Source: Gemmatimonadota bacterium (lineage in GTDB: Bacteria; Gemmatimonadota; Gemmatimonadetes; Gemmatimonadales; GWC2-71-9). Taken from it: a stretch of 64,000 nt of DNA. How positions within the stretch are numbered: position 1 is the first letter of the stretch; every line of letters begins with the position of its first letter. Made by a program: the position numbers and the translations under genes. The stretch lies in the NCBI GenBank assembly GCA_020350425.1, contig CP070716.1, positions 2,448,895 to 2,512,894 on the forward strand, given 5' to 3'. The notes under the pieces were generated by a model, which was not told the DNA's origin, searched no databases, and saw only the letters and a program-made list of their open reading frames with translations. Below, piece after piece: positions 1 through 7,119 of this stretch.

Positions 1-1320
1 CACGCGGTGCGACACGAGGGGGAGCGGCTCGGGGCCGTCCCCATCCCCGACACGGATCGCCTCGTCCAGGGCAGCCCGGCCCGCAGCCGCGCCGCGCTCG
101 TCCCGAGCATAGACCGTCGCCACCGGCTCGCCACGCCGCACCAGATCGCCCGGCTTCACCGTAATCACGAACCCCACCGACGGATCCACGTCATCGTCGA
201 CCTCGTGACGCGCACCCCCCAGCGCAGCGACCGCCTCCCCGATACGCCGCGGCTCGATGCGCCACACAGTGCCGGCCCGCGGAGCCTCGTACACGCGGGC
301 CAGGGGAGCCTGCGGCAGCACGGCGGGGTCGTCGACGACGGCGGGATTGCCGCCCTGCGCGGCCACCAGGGCGCGGAACCTGTCGGCGGCTCGGCCCGAC
401 GCGATCGCCTCTTCCAGTGTGGTGCGTGCCTCCCGGCGCGAGCGCGCCGTGCCCGCCAGCACCAGCATCTCGACACCGAGGGCGTACGTCACCTCCATCA
501 GGTCGGCGGGCCCCTCACCCCGCAGCGCCGCCATCGCTTCCTCGGTCTCGAGCGCATTGCCGCAGGCGTGCCCGAGCGGCCGATCCATTGCGGTAATCAA
601 CGCGACCGTGGGACAGCCGCGCTCCTCGCCGAGCCGGATCATCGTTTGCGCCAGCTCCATGTCCTGCTCCAGCTCGGGGAGAAACGCCCCGCTGCCGCAC
701 TTGATGTCGAGCACCAGCCCGCTGAGGTCCTCGGCCAGTTTTTTCGACATGATGCTGGCGGCGATGAGCGGAATGGCATCCACGGTCCCGGTGGCATCGC
801 GCAGGGCGTACAGCTTGCGGTCGGCCGGGGCGATCTCCTCGGTCTGGCCAAGCATTGCGACGCCGATCGCCTCGACCTGCCTGCGGGCCTCATCCAGGGA
901 GAGGTTCACCCGGAAGCCGGGAATGGCTTCGAGCTTGTCGAGCGTGCCGCCCGTATGGACCAGCCCGCGTCCCGAGACCATGGGAACCGATACGCCGACA
1001 CTCGCCACCAGCGGCGCCAACACCAGGGACACCTTGTCGCCCACCCCGCCGGTCGAGTGCTTGTCCACCCGCGGCGGGACGCCCGGCCCGAAGGCGAGAC
1101 TCGATCCCGACGCGCTCATGGCGTCGGTCAGCGCGCCGAGCTCGGCCTCCTCCAGCCCCTTGAGCAGGACCGCCATGAGCAGCGCCGCCATCTGGTAGTC
1201 GGGGACCTCACCGGCCGCGTACGCGCTGATCAAGCGGGACCACTCGGCCCTGGTCAGCGCTTTCCCGTCACGCTTGCGCTGGATCAGCGGCCGCACGAAG
1301 ATATCACCCTCGTTGCTCAT
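1..1320 (-). CDS. pdp: pyrimidine-nucleoside (thymidine) phosphorylase, C-terminus cut by window edge
   Basis: Phosphorolysis of thymidine/uridine-type nucleosides to free base and (deoxy)ribose-1-phosphate, a cytosolic salvage enzyme. The reading frame runs without a stop from the ATG at 1320 to base 1, giving 440 residues, about the full family length (roughly 430-440), so only the last few residues should be missing. The N-terminus carries the family signature KHSTGGVGDKVS at residues 87-98 (phosphate binding), followed by a conserved GRGLxHTGGTLDKLE stretch. The C-terminal third has the small alpha/beta domain with VITVKPGDLV. A GAGGGG-like ribosome site lies just before the ATG. The gene is divergent from the exported TPR gene at 1345 with only 24 bp between start codons, so at least one promoter must lie inside the opposite gene. 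DeoA and Pdp cannot be separated by eye. Confidence 0.93.
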   Translation of the reverse strand, partial: MSNEGDIFVRPLIQRKRDGKALTRAEWSRLISAYAAGEVPDYQMAALLMAVLLKGLEEAELGALTDAMSASGSSLAFGPGVPPRVDKHSTGGVGDKVSLVLAPLVASVGVSVPMVSGRGLVHTGGTLDKLEAIPGFRVNLSLDEARRQVEAIGVAMLGQTEEIAPADRKLYALRDATGTVDAIPLIAASIMSKKLAEDLSGLVLDIKCGSGAFLPELEQDMELAQTMIRLGEERGCPTVALITAMDRPLGHACGNALETEEAMAALRGEGPADLMEVTYALGVEMLVLAGTARSRREARTTLEEAIASGRAADRFRALVAAQGGNPAVVDDPAVLPQAPLARVYEAPRAGTVWRIEPRRIGEAVAALGGARHEVDDDVDPSVGFVITVKPGDLVRRGEPVATVYARDERGAAAGRAALDEAIRVGDGDGPEPLPLVSHRV

Positions 1321-1344
1321 GGCCCCTCACGGCGGAGTCCTGGC

Positions 1345-2124
1345 ATGCGTTCACTCTTCATCACGCTCCTGGCGGCGAGCACCATCGCGGTACCCGCCAC
1401 GGCGCAAACCTATGCCGAGCTGATCGCTCGCGGCGACAGCCTGATCGACGCGCTCGTCCCCACGGCGGCCCGGGAAGCCTATCGCGCGGCGCTACAGCTG
1501 GATTCCACCAGGGCCGAGGCGATGCACACGTTCGCCCGGGCCCAGGGTGACGTGGCACAGCAGGTCCCCGACAGCCGGGCGGGGGACCGGGACGATCTCT
1601 ACGCGGAGGCGTGGTCGTGGGCCACCCGCGCCGTCCAGGCCGACTCATCCGATGCCGAGGGATGGTTCCAGCAGTCGGTGTCCCTCGGTCGCCTGTCCCG
1701 CACCAAGGGCGGCAAGGAGCGGGTGCGCTACGCGCGGCAGATCTACGATGCGGCGGCGCGAGCGGTCGAACTCGATCCGATTCATGATGGCGCCCACCAC
1801 GTGCTGGGCGCCTGGCATGCGGAGATCGAGCGGCTCCCCGGCGTCTCGAAGTTCTTCGCGCGCGCCCTGTTCGGCGCCGACTTCATGGGTCGGGCCAGCT
1901 GGGACTCCGCACTGGTACACCTGGAGCGCGCCGTCGAGCTCAAGCCGAGCTACCTGTACCATCACCTCGAGCTCGCGCAAGTCTTGATCGACCTGGAGCG
2001 CTACCCGGAGGCGCGGGAACACCTCGAGATGGTGCTGGCGCTCCAGCCAACCAGCGATGTGTCGGATCCCACGTACCAGCAGGAAGCGGCCGAGCTACTC
2101 GAGGAGATCCGCGAGCGATCCTGA
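1345..2124 (+). CDS. exported TPR-repeat protein
   Basis: A 259-residue protein with a clear signal peptide (residues 1-21, cleavage after ATAQ-type site) and at least three tetratricopeptide-like helical pairs, for example around residues 25-50, 75-110 and 190-240 (ERYPEAREHLEMVLALQP is a canonical repeat). The order of repeats recalls the RMDN/TPR family of periplasmic proteins, but I cannot name a function; such proteins are usually protein-binding scaffolds. The ATG at 1345 is chosen because it begins the signal peptide and follows GGAG at good spacing; the frame is open far upstream but that part is antisense to pdp. Confidence 0.8.
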   Translation: MRSLFITLLAASTIAVPATAQTYAELIARGDSLIDALVPTAAREAYRAALQLDSTRAEAMHTFARAQGDVAQQVPDSRAGDRDDLYAEAWSWATRAVQADSSDAEGWFQQSVSLGRLSRTKGGKERVRYARQIYDAAARAVELDPIHDGAHHVLGAWHAEIERLPGVSKFFARALFGADFMGRASWDSALVHLERAVELKPSYLYHHLELAQVLIDLERYPEAREHLEMVLALQPTSDVSDPTYQQEAAELLEEIRERS

Positions 2125-2138
2125 GCCCGGCCGGGCTC
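2123..2138. terminator. perfect 16-bp palindrome between convergent genes
   Basis: GAGCCCGGCCGGGCTC can form a 6-bp GC stem with a 4-nt loop. It begins at the stop codon of the TPR gene and precedes the end of the minus-strand YtxH gene, a position typical of a bidirectional terminator. There is no clear T-run, so this is only moderately supported. Confidence 0.4.
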
Positions 2139-2146
2139 GTGCCCGA

Positions 2147-2476
2147 TCAGCTGGTGCGGGGCCGCAGCCGGCGCTGCAGCTTGCGCCGGTGGCGGCGCAG
2201 CTCGCGCTCCGCATCGTCCCGCCAATCCTCCAGCTGCTCCTTCGCCTCGTCACCCGCATCGCGCAACCTGGTGCGGATACGACGCCGCGTCACGTCGCCC
2301 CGCTCGGGGGCCACGAGCAGGGCGACACCGGCCCCGATCAGGGCGCCGAACACCAACCCGCCCAAGAACCCGACGATTCCGCTGGCGCTGTCGGCCTCGT
2401 AGACCTCGACCTCGTCCTGCTCCTCTTCGGGCTCCTGCTCCTCCTCGATGATCTCCCGCTCTTTATCGCGTGCCAT
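2147..2476 (-). CDS. YtxH-like small membrane protein
   Basis: About 109 residues. An acidic N-terminal stretch (EEEQEPEEEQDEVEV) is followed by one glycine-rich transmembrane helix (GIVGFLGGLVFGALIGAGVALLVAP, about residues 33-57) and a basic, charged coiled-coil tail. The LLVAPERG junction after the helix is characteristic of YtxH-domain proteins, which are envelope-associated and often stress related; the molecular role is unknown. The ATG at 2476 overlaps the stop codon of the M24 peptidase by one base (TGATG), implying translational coupling. A TTG one codon upstream is less likely to be the start. Confidence 0.75.
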   Translation of the reverse strand: MARDKEREIIEEEQEPEEEQDEVEVYEADSASGIVGFLGGLVFGALIGAGVALLVAPERGDVTRRRIRTRLRDAGDEAKEQLEDWRDDAERELRRHRRKLQRRLRPRTS

Positions 2477-3822
2477 CAACGACTCCCGGTTGCCTGTGGT
2501 TGGACGGCCGATTGTATCAGCCGCTCGATGTCTTCCGTGGTGCGGGGCACCCCGGCGGAGAGCACCTCCGCCCCGTGCTCCGTGACGAGAATGTCGTCCT
2601 CAATCCGCACCCCGAGGTTTTCGTCGCTCAGGTAGATCCCCGGCTCGATGGTCAACACCATCCCAGGCTCGAGCGGCATGCGGTAGTCTCCCACGTCGTG
2701 CACCCGCATGCCCAGCCAGTGACTCAGCCCATGCACAAAGTGCCGGGTGCAGCTCTGCGGACCACAGAGCGCCCCGCTGTGCTCGCTCATGTACTGGCGG
2801 GCCAACCGTTCGAGGTCGCCGACCGTCATCCCCGGCTTCACCGCCTTGATCACCGCCTGCTGCGTGCCCAGCACCAGATCGTAGATCGCCTTCTGCCGCT
2901 CCGTGAAGCGGCCGGTCACCGGGATGGTCCTCGACACGTCGGCGGTGTACTGGCCGTATTCGGCCCCGACATCCATCACCACGAGGTCGCCGGCCTCCAT
3001 CTGCCGCCGATTGACGTCGTAGTGGAGGATCACGCTGTTCGGTCCGCTCCCCACGATCGAGGGGAAGCCGAGCCGATCGGCCCCCCGGTCCCGGAAGGTG
3101 TACTCGATAACCGCCTCGAGCTGGCGCTCGTACATCCCGGGTCGAACGGCCCGCATGGCCGCCATCACGGCCTCGGTCGTGATATCGACGGCCGTGCGCA
3201 GGGCCGTGAGCCCCAGCGCATCCTTCACGACCCGCAGGCTGTCCATGAGCGGCACCACGTTGCGGACGTCCCGGCCCGATGTCATCCAGCGGCGGACCCG
3301 CTCGTTGTCGGTGGTCCCCGCATACATCACGGTGTAGAGCGGGGCCGCCGACCGCATCGTGGCGACCATCACGGCCCGGTCGAGACTGTCCAGGTCCAGC
3401 GGCGCCACCCGCTCGATGCCCGTGAGCCGCTCGGCATCCGGCCCGGGCCCCAGCTGGAGCCCGGTCCACCGCACCGCATGGGGGTTGGTCGGCGGCAGGT
3501 AGAGCGTGGCCGACTGCGTCGCACCGCCCACCGCCACCATGAGGAGCCACGCCTCGGGAGTCTCCACCCCGGTGAGGTAGAAGAAGTAGTCGTCCTGCCG
3601 GAAGTCGCCGTCCTGCAGGACGTGCGCCTCCATGTCGCGCCGGGCTGCGGCGGGCACGAGCACGATGCCGTCCCCGACCCGCTCGCTGAGCCGGGCGCGA
3701 CGCTCCCGGTACGCCTCCACGTCCACGGGGCGCCCAGCTCCGGGCAATTGGGCCACGGGCTCCGGCAACTGGGCCAGCGCGGGGCTGGCCAGCAGGCAGG
3801 TCAAGGCCAAGAGGTGCCGCAC
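2476..3822 (-). CDS. pepP: exported Xaa-Pro aminopeptidase (M24 family)
   Basis: Metallopeptidase releasing N-terminal residues before proline; 448 residues. The GTG at 3822 is chosen because it follows AAAGGA and begins a signal peptide (HLLALTCLLASPALAQ), so the enzyme should be periplasmic. The N-terminal creatinase-like domain (about residues 30-190, with DDYFFYLTGVETPEAWL) precedes the pita-bread catalytic domain. The five metal ligands are visible: D and D in MDVGAEYGQYTADVSRT, H in HGLSHWLGMRVHDVG, E in LTIEPGIYL and E in RIEDDILVT. It is divergent from the GAF gene and coupled to the YtxH gene downstream. Confidence 0.9.
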   Translation of the reverse strand: MRHLLALTCLLASPALAQLPEPVAQLPGAGRPVDVEAYRERRARLSERVGDGIVLVPAAARRDMEAHVLQDGDFRQDDYFFYLTGVETPEAWLLMVAVGGATQSATLYLPPTNPHAVRWTGLQLGPGPDAERLTGIERVAPLDLDSLDRAVMVATMRSAAPLYTVMYAGTTDNERVRRWMTSGRDVRNVVPLMDSLRVVKDALGLTALRTAVDITTEAVMAAMRAVRPGMYERQLEAVIEYTFRDRGADRLGFPSIVGSGPNSVILHYDVNRRQMEAGDLVVMDVGAEYGQYTADVSRTIPVTGRFTERQKAIYDLVLGTQQAVIKAVKPGMTVGDLERLARQYMSEHSGALCGPQSCTRHFVHGLSHWLGMRVHDVGDYRMPLEPGMVLTIEPGIYLSDENLGVRIEDDILVTEHGAEVLSAGVPRTTEDIERLIQSAVQPQATGSR

Positions 3823-3926
3823 AGTACGTCCTTTCTGCTGGATCGAGCGAGCCGAGTGGATTCTACTCCCTTGACTGTTCTCCGTCGAGGCCACAAAGAT
3901 TGTGGGCGCCCACACACGGAGCCCCG

Positions 3927-4706
3927 ATGGCAGACGCAGAAGCAGGCGCCCAAACCGCTACGCCCCAACAGCTTCAGGCCCGCATCCGCGAGCTTGAGCA
4001 CGAGCGTAAGCACCTGCTGGCGGTGATCGAGATTCTGGAGGAGATCACCGGTTCACTGCACATCGTCGATATCCTGCAGGGTATTACCCGCAAGCTGGGC
4101 GAGACGTTCGGGCTCGACCGCTGCTCGATCTACCTGGCCGAGCAGGGCGAGCGCACCGCCCGCCTCGTCGCATCGTACGAGGATCCCTCGATTCGCAACT
4201 ACGTCGTGGACCTGGACCGTTACCCCGAGGTGCGGCAGGCCCTCGAATCGGGCGAGACCGTGTTCATTCCCGACGCACAGGGGCACCCCGACCTCAAGCA
4301 CGTCCACGGACTGCTCGAGTCACGTCGGGTCAAGGCCATCACGGTGGTTCCCATCTCGTGGAGGGGCGCGTCGGTGGGCGCCATCTTCCTGCGCACCTTC
4401 CGCGACGGCCCCGGCTTCTCGGACACCGACGTCCGATTCGTCCAGGTGATCGCCAGCCTGGTCGCCAAGGCCCTGCGCAACGCTCACCGCTACGAGCAGC
4501 TGCTCAAGCAGGCCGACCACCCCGAAGCGGGCCGGCGGGAAGACCTGCGACGCGCGGTGCTCGTGAGCTTCCTCGCGCGCCTGTTCGACACCTACGGAGG
4601 CCACGACGACGCCGAGCGACTCCTCTCGCGGGCCGCGGGCGACGAGCTCGATCGTCTGGTGGATATCGCCATGGCAGTGTTCTCCGAGGAGGCAAAGAGC
4701 TCGTGA
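3927..4706 (+). CDS. GAF-domain protein
   Basis: 259 residues: an N-terminal coiled coil (about 10-45, QARIRELEHERKHLLAVIEILEEITG) that should dimerise the protein, a GAF domain (about 50-190, with DRCSIYLAEQG and VPISWRGASVGAIFLR), and a C-terminal helical extension of about 60 residues with no recognisable output domain. GAF domains bind small ligands or mediate dimer signalling; no kinase, cyclase or DNA-binding module is attached, so it may act through a partner. The ATG at 3927 follows GGAG. It lies just upstream of a V4R-domain gene, which is also a likely ligand-sensing protein. Confidence 0.8.
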   Translation: MADAEAGAQTATPQQLQARIRELEHERKHLLAVIEILEEITGSLHIVDILQGITRKLGETFGLDRCSIYLAEQGERTARLVASYEDPSIRNYVVDLDRYPEVRQALESGETVFIPDAQGHPDLKHVHGLLESRRVKAITVVPISWRGASVGAIFLRTFRDGPGFSDTDVRFVQVIASLVAKALRNAHRYEQLLKQADHPEAGRREDLRRAVLVSFLARLFDTYGGHDDAERLLSRAAGDELDRLVDIAMAVFSEEAKSS

Positions 4707-4768
4707 TGCTCTTGCGCGGCCTCACCTGGCCATCCTAAGTTGCGACGACCTCAACCAGCCTAACGACG

Positions 4769-5323
4769 ATGACGCCAGCGCCGTACCAAAGCGGGGTCGT
4801 CGGCATCGGTGCCAGAGCCCTGCACACGACGCGTAGGGCGCTCATCGACGACCTCGGCGAGGCCGGCGAAGCCCGTCTCCAGGAGATCGGCTACGCCGCC
4901 GGCGAAGAGGTGTACCATTCCTTCTGCGAATGGCTGCGCCAGGCCGCCGGCGTGTCGGACCCCGGCGAGCTGGATGCCGATGCGCTGGGCGAGGTCTTGT
5001 CGGGGTTCTTCAATCTGTTGGGCTGGGGCTCGCTCTCCCTGGAACGGGTCGGACGTTCCGGCCTCGAGATCACGTCCGAGAACTGGGCCGAAGCCGACCC
5101 GGCGAACCAGGCGGAGTTCCCGACCTGCTACTTCACCACCGGCATGCTGGCCAGCTTTCTCACCTGCCTCGCCGGCGGCAACGCGTTCGCCATCATGGAG
5201 CTGGAGTGCCGGTCCCTGGGGGATACTGGCTGCAGGTTTCTGGCGGGGTCGCCCGAGACACTGGAGGCCGTGTACGAGGCACTGAGCGAGGAACGCGACT
5301 ACCGGACGATCCTCGAAGCCTAG
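4769..5323 (+). CDS. V4R (4-vinyl reductase-like) domain protein
   Basis: 184 residues covering essentially one V4R domain, a small-molecule-binding fold known from XylR-type regulators, BchJ and TRAPP-related proteins. The C-terminal part has the typical pattern MELECRSLGDTGCRFLAGS with two cysteines eight residues apart, a pattern linked to metal binding in this family. The fold is suggested by this pattern and the preceding helical segment (EVYHSFCEWL). There is no fused effector domain. No Shine-Dalgarno sequence is visible before the ATG. Its stop overlaps the convergent phosphoribosyltransferase stop by four bases. Confidence 0.75.
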   Translation: MTPAPYQSGVVGIGARALHTTRRALIDDLGEAGEARLQEIGYAAGEEVYHSFCEWLRQAAGVSDPGELDADALGEVLSGFFNLLGWGSLSLERVGRSGLEITSENWAEADPANQAEFPTCYFTTGMLASFLTCLAGGNAFAIMELECRSLGDTGCRFLAGSPETLEAVYEALSEERDYRTILEA

Positions 5324-5850
5324 CGGTCTTCTTCTTCCAACTCCTCGAGCTTCGCCGCATAGTCGGGACGCATCGTCAGCTTCCCGTCGATGATCACCTC
5401 CCGATCCCACGGGAGGATGATGAAGCTCTCGCTCGCCAGTGCGTGGTAGTCGGGTCGGTAGGGCCCCGTCTTGAACGACACGGCCGTCCGCACCTCGGCG
5501 GGGTGATGTTGCCGCACCGCGGCCAGGGCCACCTTGAGCGTGTCTCCGGAGTCGCAGGTCTCGTCCACGATGAGGACGCGGCGGCCCCGGACCTCGGGCG
5601 GTGGGCCGGTCACGAGGGTCGGACGGCGCGCCGCCTGGCGTCGGGTGATCGACATGGCCGCGAAGTCACGCTGGAGGATGGACGCGACGACGGCCCCCGG
5701 CAACACACCCGCCTTGGCAATTCCCAGGATCAGATCCGGCTCGTAGTCGTGCGCGATGCGCAGCGCCAGGGCTCGGCACAACTCGCCGAAGAACGTCCAG
5801 TCGATCTCGAGGACGTCGCGGGAATCCTCAGAAAACATCGCGTCGTGCAT
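5320..5850 (-). CDS. phosphoribosyltransferase family protein
   Basis: 176 residues with a type I phosphoribosyltransferase core: the PRPP-binding loop appears as RVLIVDETCDSGDTL, preceded by the flexible-loop strand (LILGIAKAGVLPGAVVA) and followed by VRTAVSFKTGP. It resembles hypoxanthine/xanthine phosphoribosyltransferases, so a purine salvage role is plausible, and a pyrimidine phosphorylase lies nearby. The usual acidic pair of the PRPP motif is spaced here as D-E with a cysteine in the loop, so substrate specificity should not be assumed. There is no Shine-Dalgarno sequence; a TAGTAT box ends nine bases before the ATG. Confidence 0.78.
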   Translation of the reverse strand: MHDAMFSEDSRDVLEIDWTFFGELCRALALRIAHDYEPDLILGIAKAGVLPGAVVASILQRDFAAMSITRRQAARRPTLVTGPPPEVRGRRVLIVDETCDSGDTLKVALAAVRQHHPAEVRTAVSFKTGPYRPDYHALASESFIILPWDREVIIDGKLTMRPDYAAKLEELEEEDR

Positions 5851-5859
5851 GGACTTGGG

Positions 5860-5865
5860 ATACTA
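5860..5865 (-). promoter_or_regulatory. possible -10 box of a near-leaderless transcript
   Basis: TAGTAT on the minus strand, nine bases before the phosphoribosyltransferase ATG, with no ribosome-binding sequence between. No good -35 is visible. Inferred from position only. Confidence 0.3.
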
Positions 5866-5909
5866 GCGCGGCCGCCCCAACGCGTCTAGGCGTCTCCTCC
5901 CGGGGGCGT

Positions 5910-5915
5910 TATCTT
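5910..5915 (+). promoter_or_regulatory. possible -10 box of a near-leaderless transcript
   Basis: TATCTT nine bases before the ATG of the TPR gene at 5925, which lacks a convincing ribosome-binding site. Same layout as upstream of the phosphoribosyltransferase and lipA. Confidence 0.3.
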
Positions 5916-5924
5916 CACGCTCGC

Positions 5925-6353
5925 ATGGGTTTCTGGAAACGTCTCTTCGGGCGCCGTGATGCGGCCCTCAAGCCTCAACGGCTCGACTATCTGAACGAGG
6001 CCCTGGCGTTGGAGCGGCAGGGGGATTACGATGCCGCCCTCACGTCCTACCGCCTGGCGCTACGCGACCACCCGACCGACGCCCGCGTCCTCCAGAACAT
6101 GGCGATCGCGTACACCAAGACCAACCGACTCGATGAGGCGATCCGTCACTACCGCCGCGCGCTCGAGGTGGACAGCGAGCTGCCGGGAGCCCACTACGGC
6201 CTCGGCTTCCTGCTCATGCGCCTCGGCGAGGTCGATGCCGCTGCCGGGCACCTGCGGATCTTCCTCCAGCGTCCCCCACGCGGGGCGGATGCCGACCGGT
6301 GGGTCGAGCACGCGCGGCAGGCGCTGGCGGAGCTGCAGCAGGAGGCTCCGTGA
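5925..6353 (+). CDS. cytoplasmic TPR-repeat protein
   Basis: 142 residues with no signal peptide and about three consecutive tetratricopeptide repeats (LNEALALERQGDYDAALTSY, VLQNMAIAYTKTNRLDEAI and GAHYGLGFLLMRLGEVDAA), followed by a short helical tail. A protein-protein interaction role is likely; the partner is unknown. The last codon overlaps the GTG of the following lipoprotein (GTGA), so the two are translationally coupled and may work together, although one is predicted cytosolic and the other exported. Confidence 0.75.
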   Translation: MGFWKRLFGRRDAALKPQRLDYLNEALALERQGDYDAALTSYRLALRDHPTDARVLQNMAIAYTKTNRLDEAIRHYRRALEVDSELPGAHYGLGFLLMRLGEVDAAAGHLRIFLQRPPRGADADRWVEHARQALAELQQEAP

Positions 6354-7090
6354 GACGCGCGCTGGCCCTCGTCGCGTTCTCGCTCGCCTGCAGCAACCTC
6401 GCGGGCGGCGACCTCGGGAGAATCATCGCGATCGAGATCGTCGGCTCGACCGAGCCGACGCTCGAAGAGGGTGACAGCGTTCAGCTCAGGGCTCGCGCGG
6501 TGGACGCCCGAGGCGACACCGTGCCCAGCGCCGTCATCGTCTGGGCCGTCGTGGACACCGGCGATGTGGGATTCACGCTCGATCCCGCCACGGGCTTGGT
6601 CGTGGGATCCAACCCCGGAACCGGCCGGGTCATCGCCCGAATCGACGACCTTCGCTCGGGCGAGCTGGAGATCACCGTGACACCCGCGCCCGACAGCATC
6701 GCCGCGAGATCGGAGCTGCACCTCACGGTGGAGGCCAGCGCCACCGCGTCGCCGGCCCTGGAGGTCGACGTCCTCGACGGCACGACGCAGCCGGGCAGCC
6801 ACCTCGCGCTTCCCGAGAAGGCGGTGCATTTTCTCGTGGTCGAGCCGCCACCCGGGAGCCTCCAGGCGCAGCGCATCCATTTGGCAACCGTCGACGCGGT
6901 CCCCAGCGCCGACCCCTTGCGGCTGGAGTCGTTGAGCGATGCACAAGGTGTGGCGAGTGCCGTGATCCTACGGGTGAGCGGCACGACACAACCGGACTCT
7001 GTTGTGATCCACGCCGTCGCGCAGACGGCCGTGGGCGACACGGTAGCGGGATCACCGGTGCGGTTCGTCATCTTCTTCGAGAACGACTGA
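6350..7090 (+). CDS. Ig-like (BIG2-type) lipoprotein
   Basis: 246 residues. The GTG at 6350 overlaps the previous stop and begins a lipoprotein signal (RRALALVAFSLAC, lipid on the cysteine at about residue 15). The mature part has a bacterial Ig-like segment (EEGDSVQLRARAVDARGDTVPSAVIVWAVVD ending in a conserved GRVIARI-type strand) and a second, less clear beta domain. Surface or periplasmic location is inferred; there is no enzymatic motif. Similar lipoproteins in this type of genome are often structural or adhesive, but nothing here proves that. Confidence 0.68.
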   Translation: MRRALALVAFSLACSNLAGGDLGRIIAIEIVGSTEPTLEEGDSVQLRARAVDARGDTVPSAVIVWAVVDTGDVGFTLDPATGLVVGSNPGTGRVIARIDDLRSGELEITVTPAPDSIAARSELHLTVEASATASPALEVDVLDGTTQPGSHLALPEKAVHFLVVEPPPGSLQAQRIHLATVDAVPSADPLRLESLSDAQGVASAVILRVSGTTQPDSVVIHAVAQTAVGDTVAGSPVRFVIFFEND

Positions 7091-7119
7091 GACCTGAACG
7101 CAGGAACCGGAGGAGTACA

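Noticed and set aside
2470..4026. Long plus-strand open frame of 518 codons
   Set aside because: It is antisense to the M24 peptidase and YtxH genes, whose products have clear motifs; composition is proline/histidine/arginine rich as expected for a shadow in GC-rich DNA.
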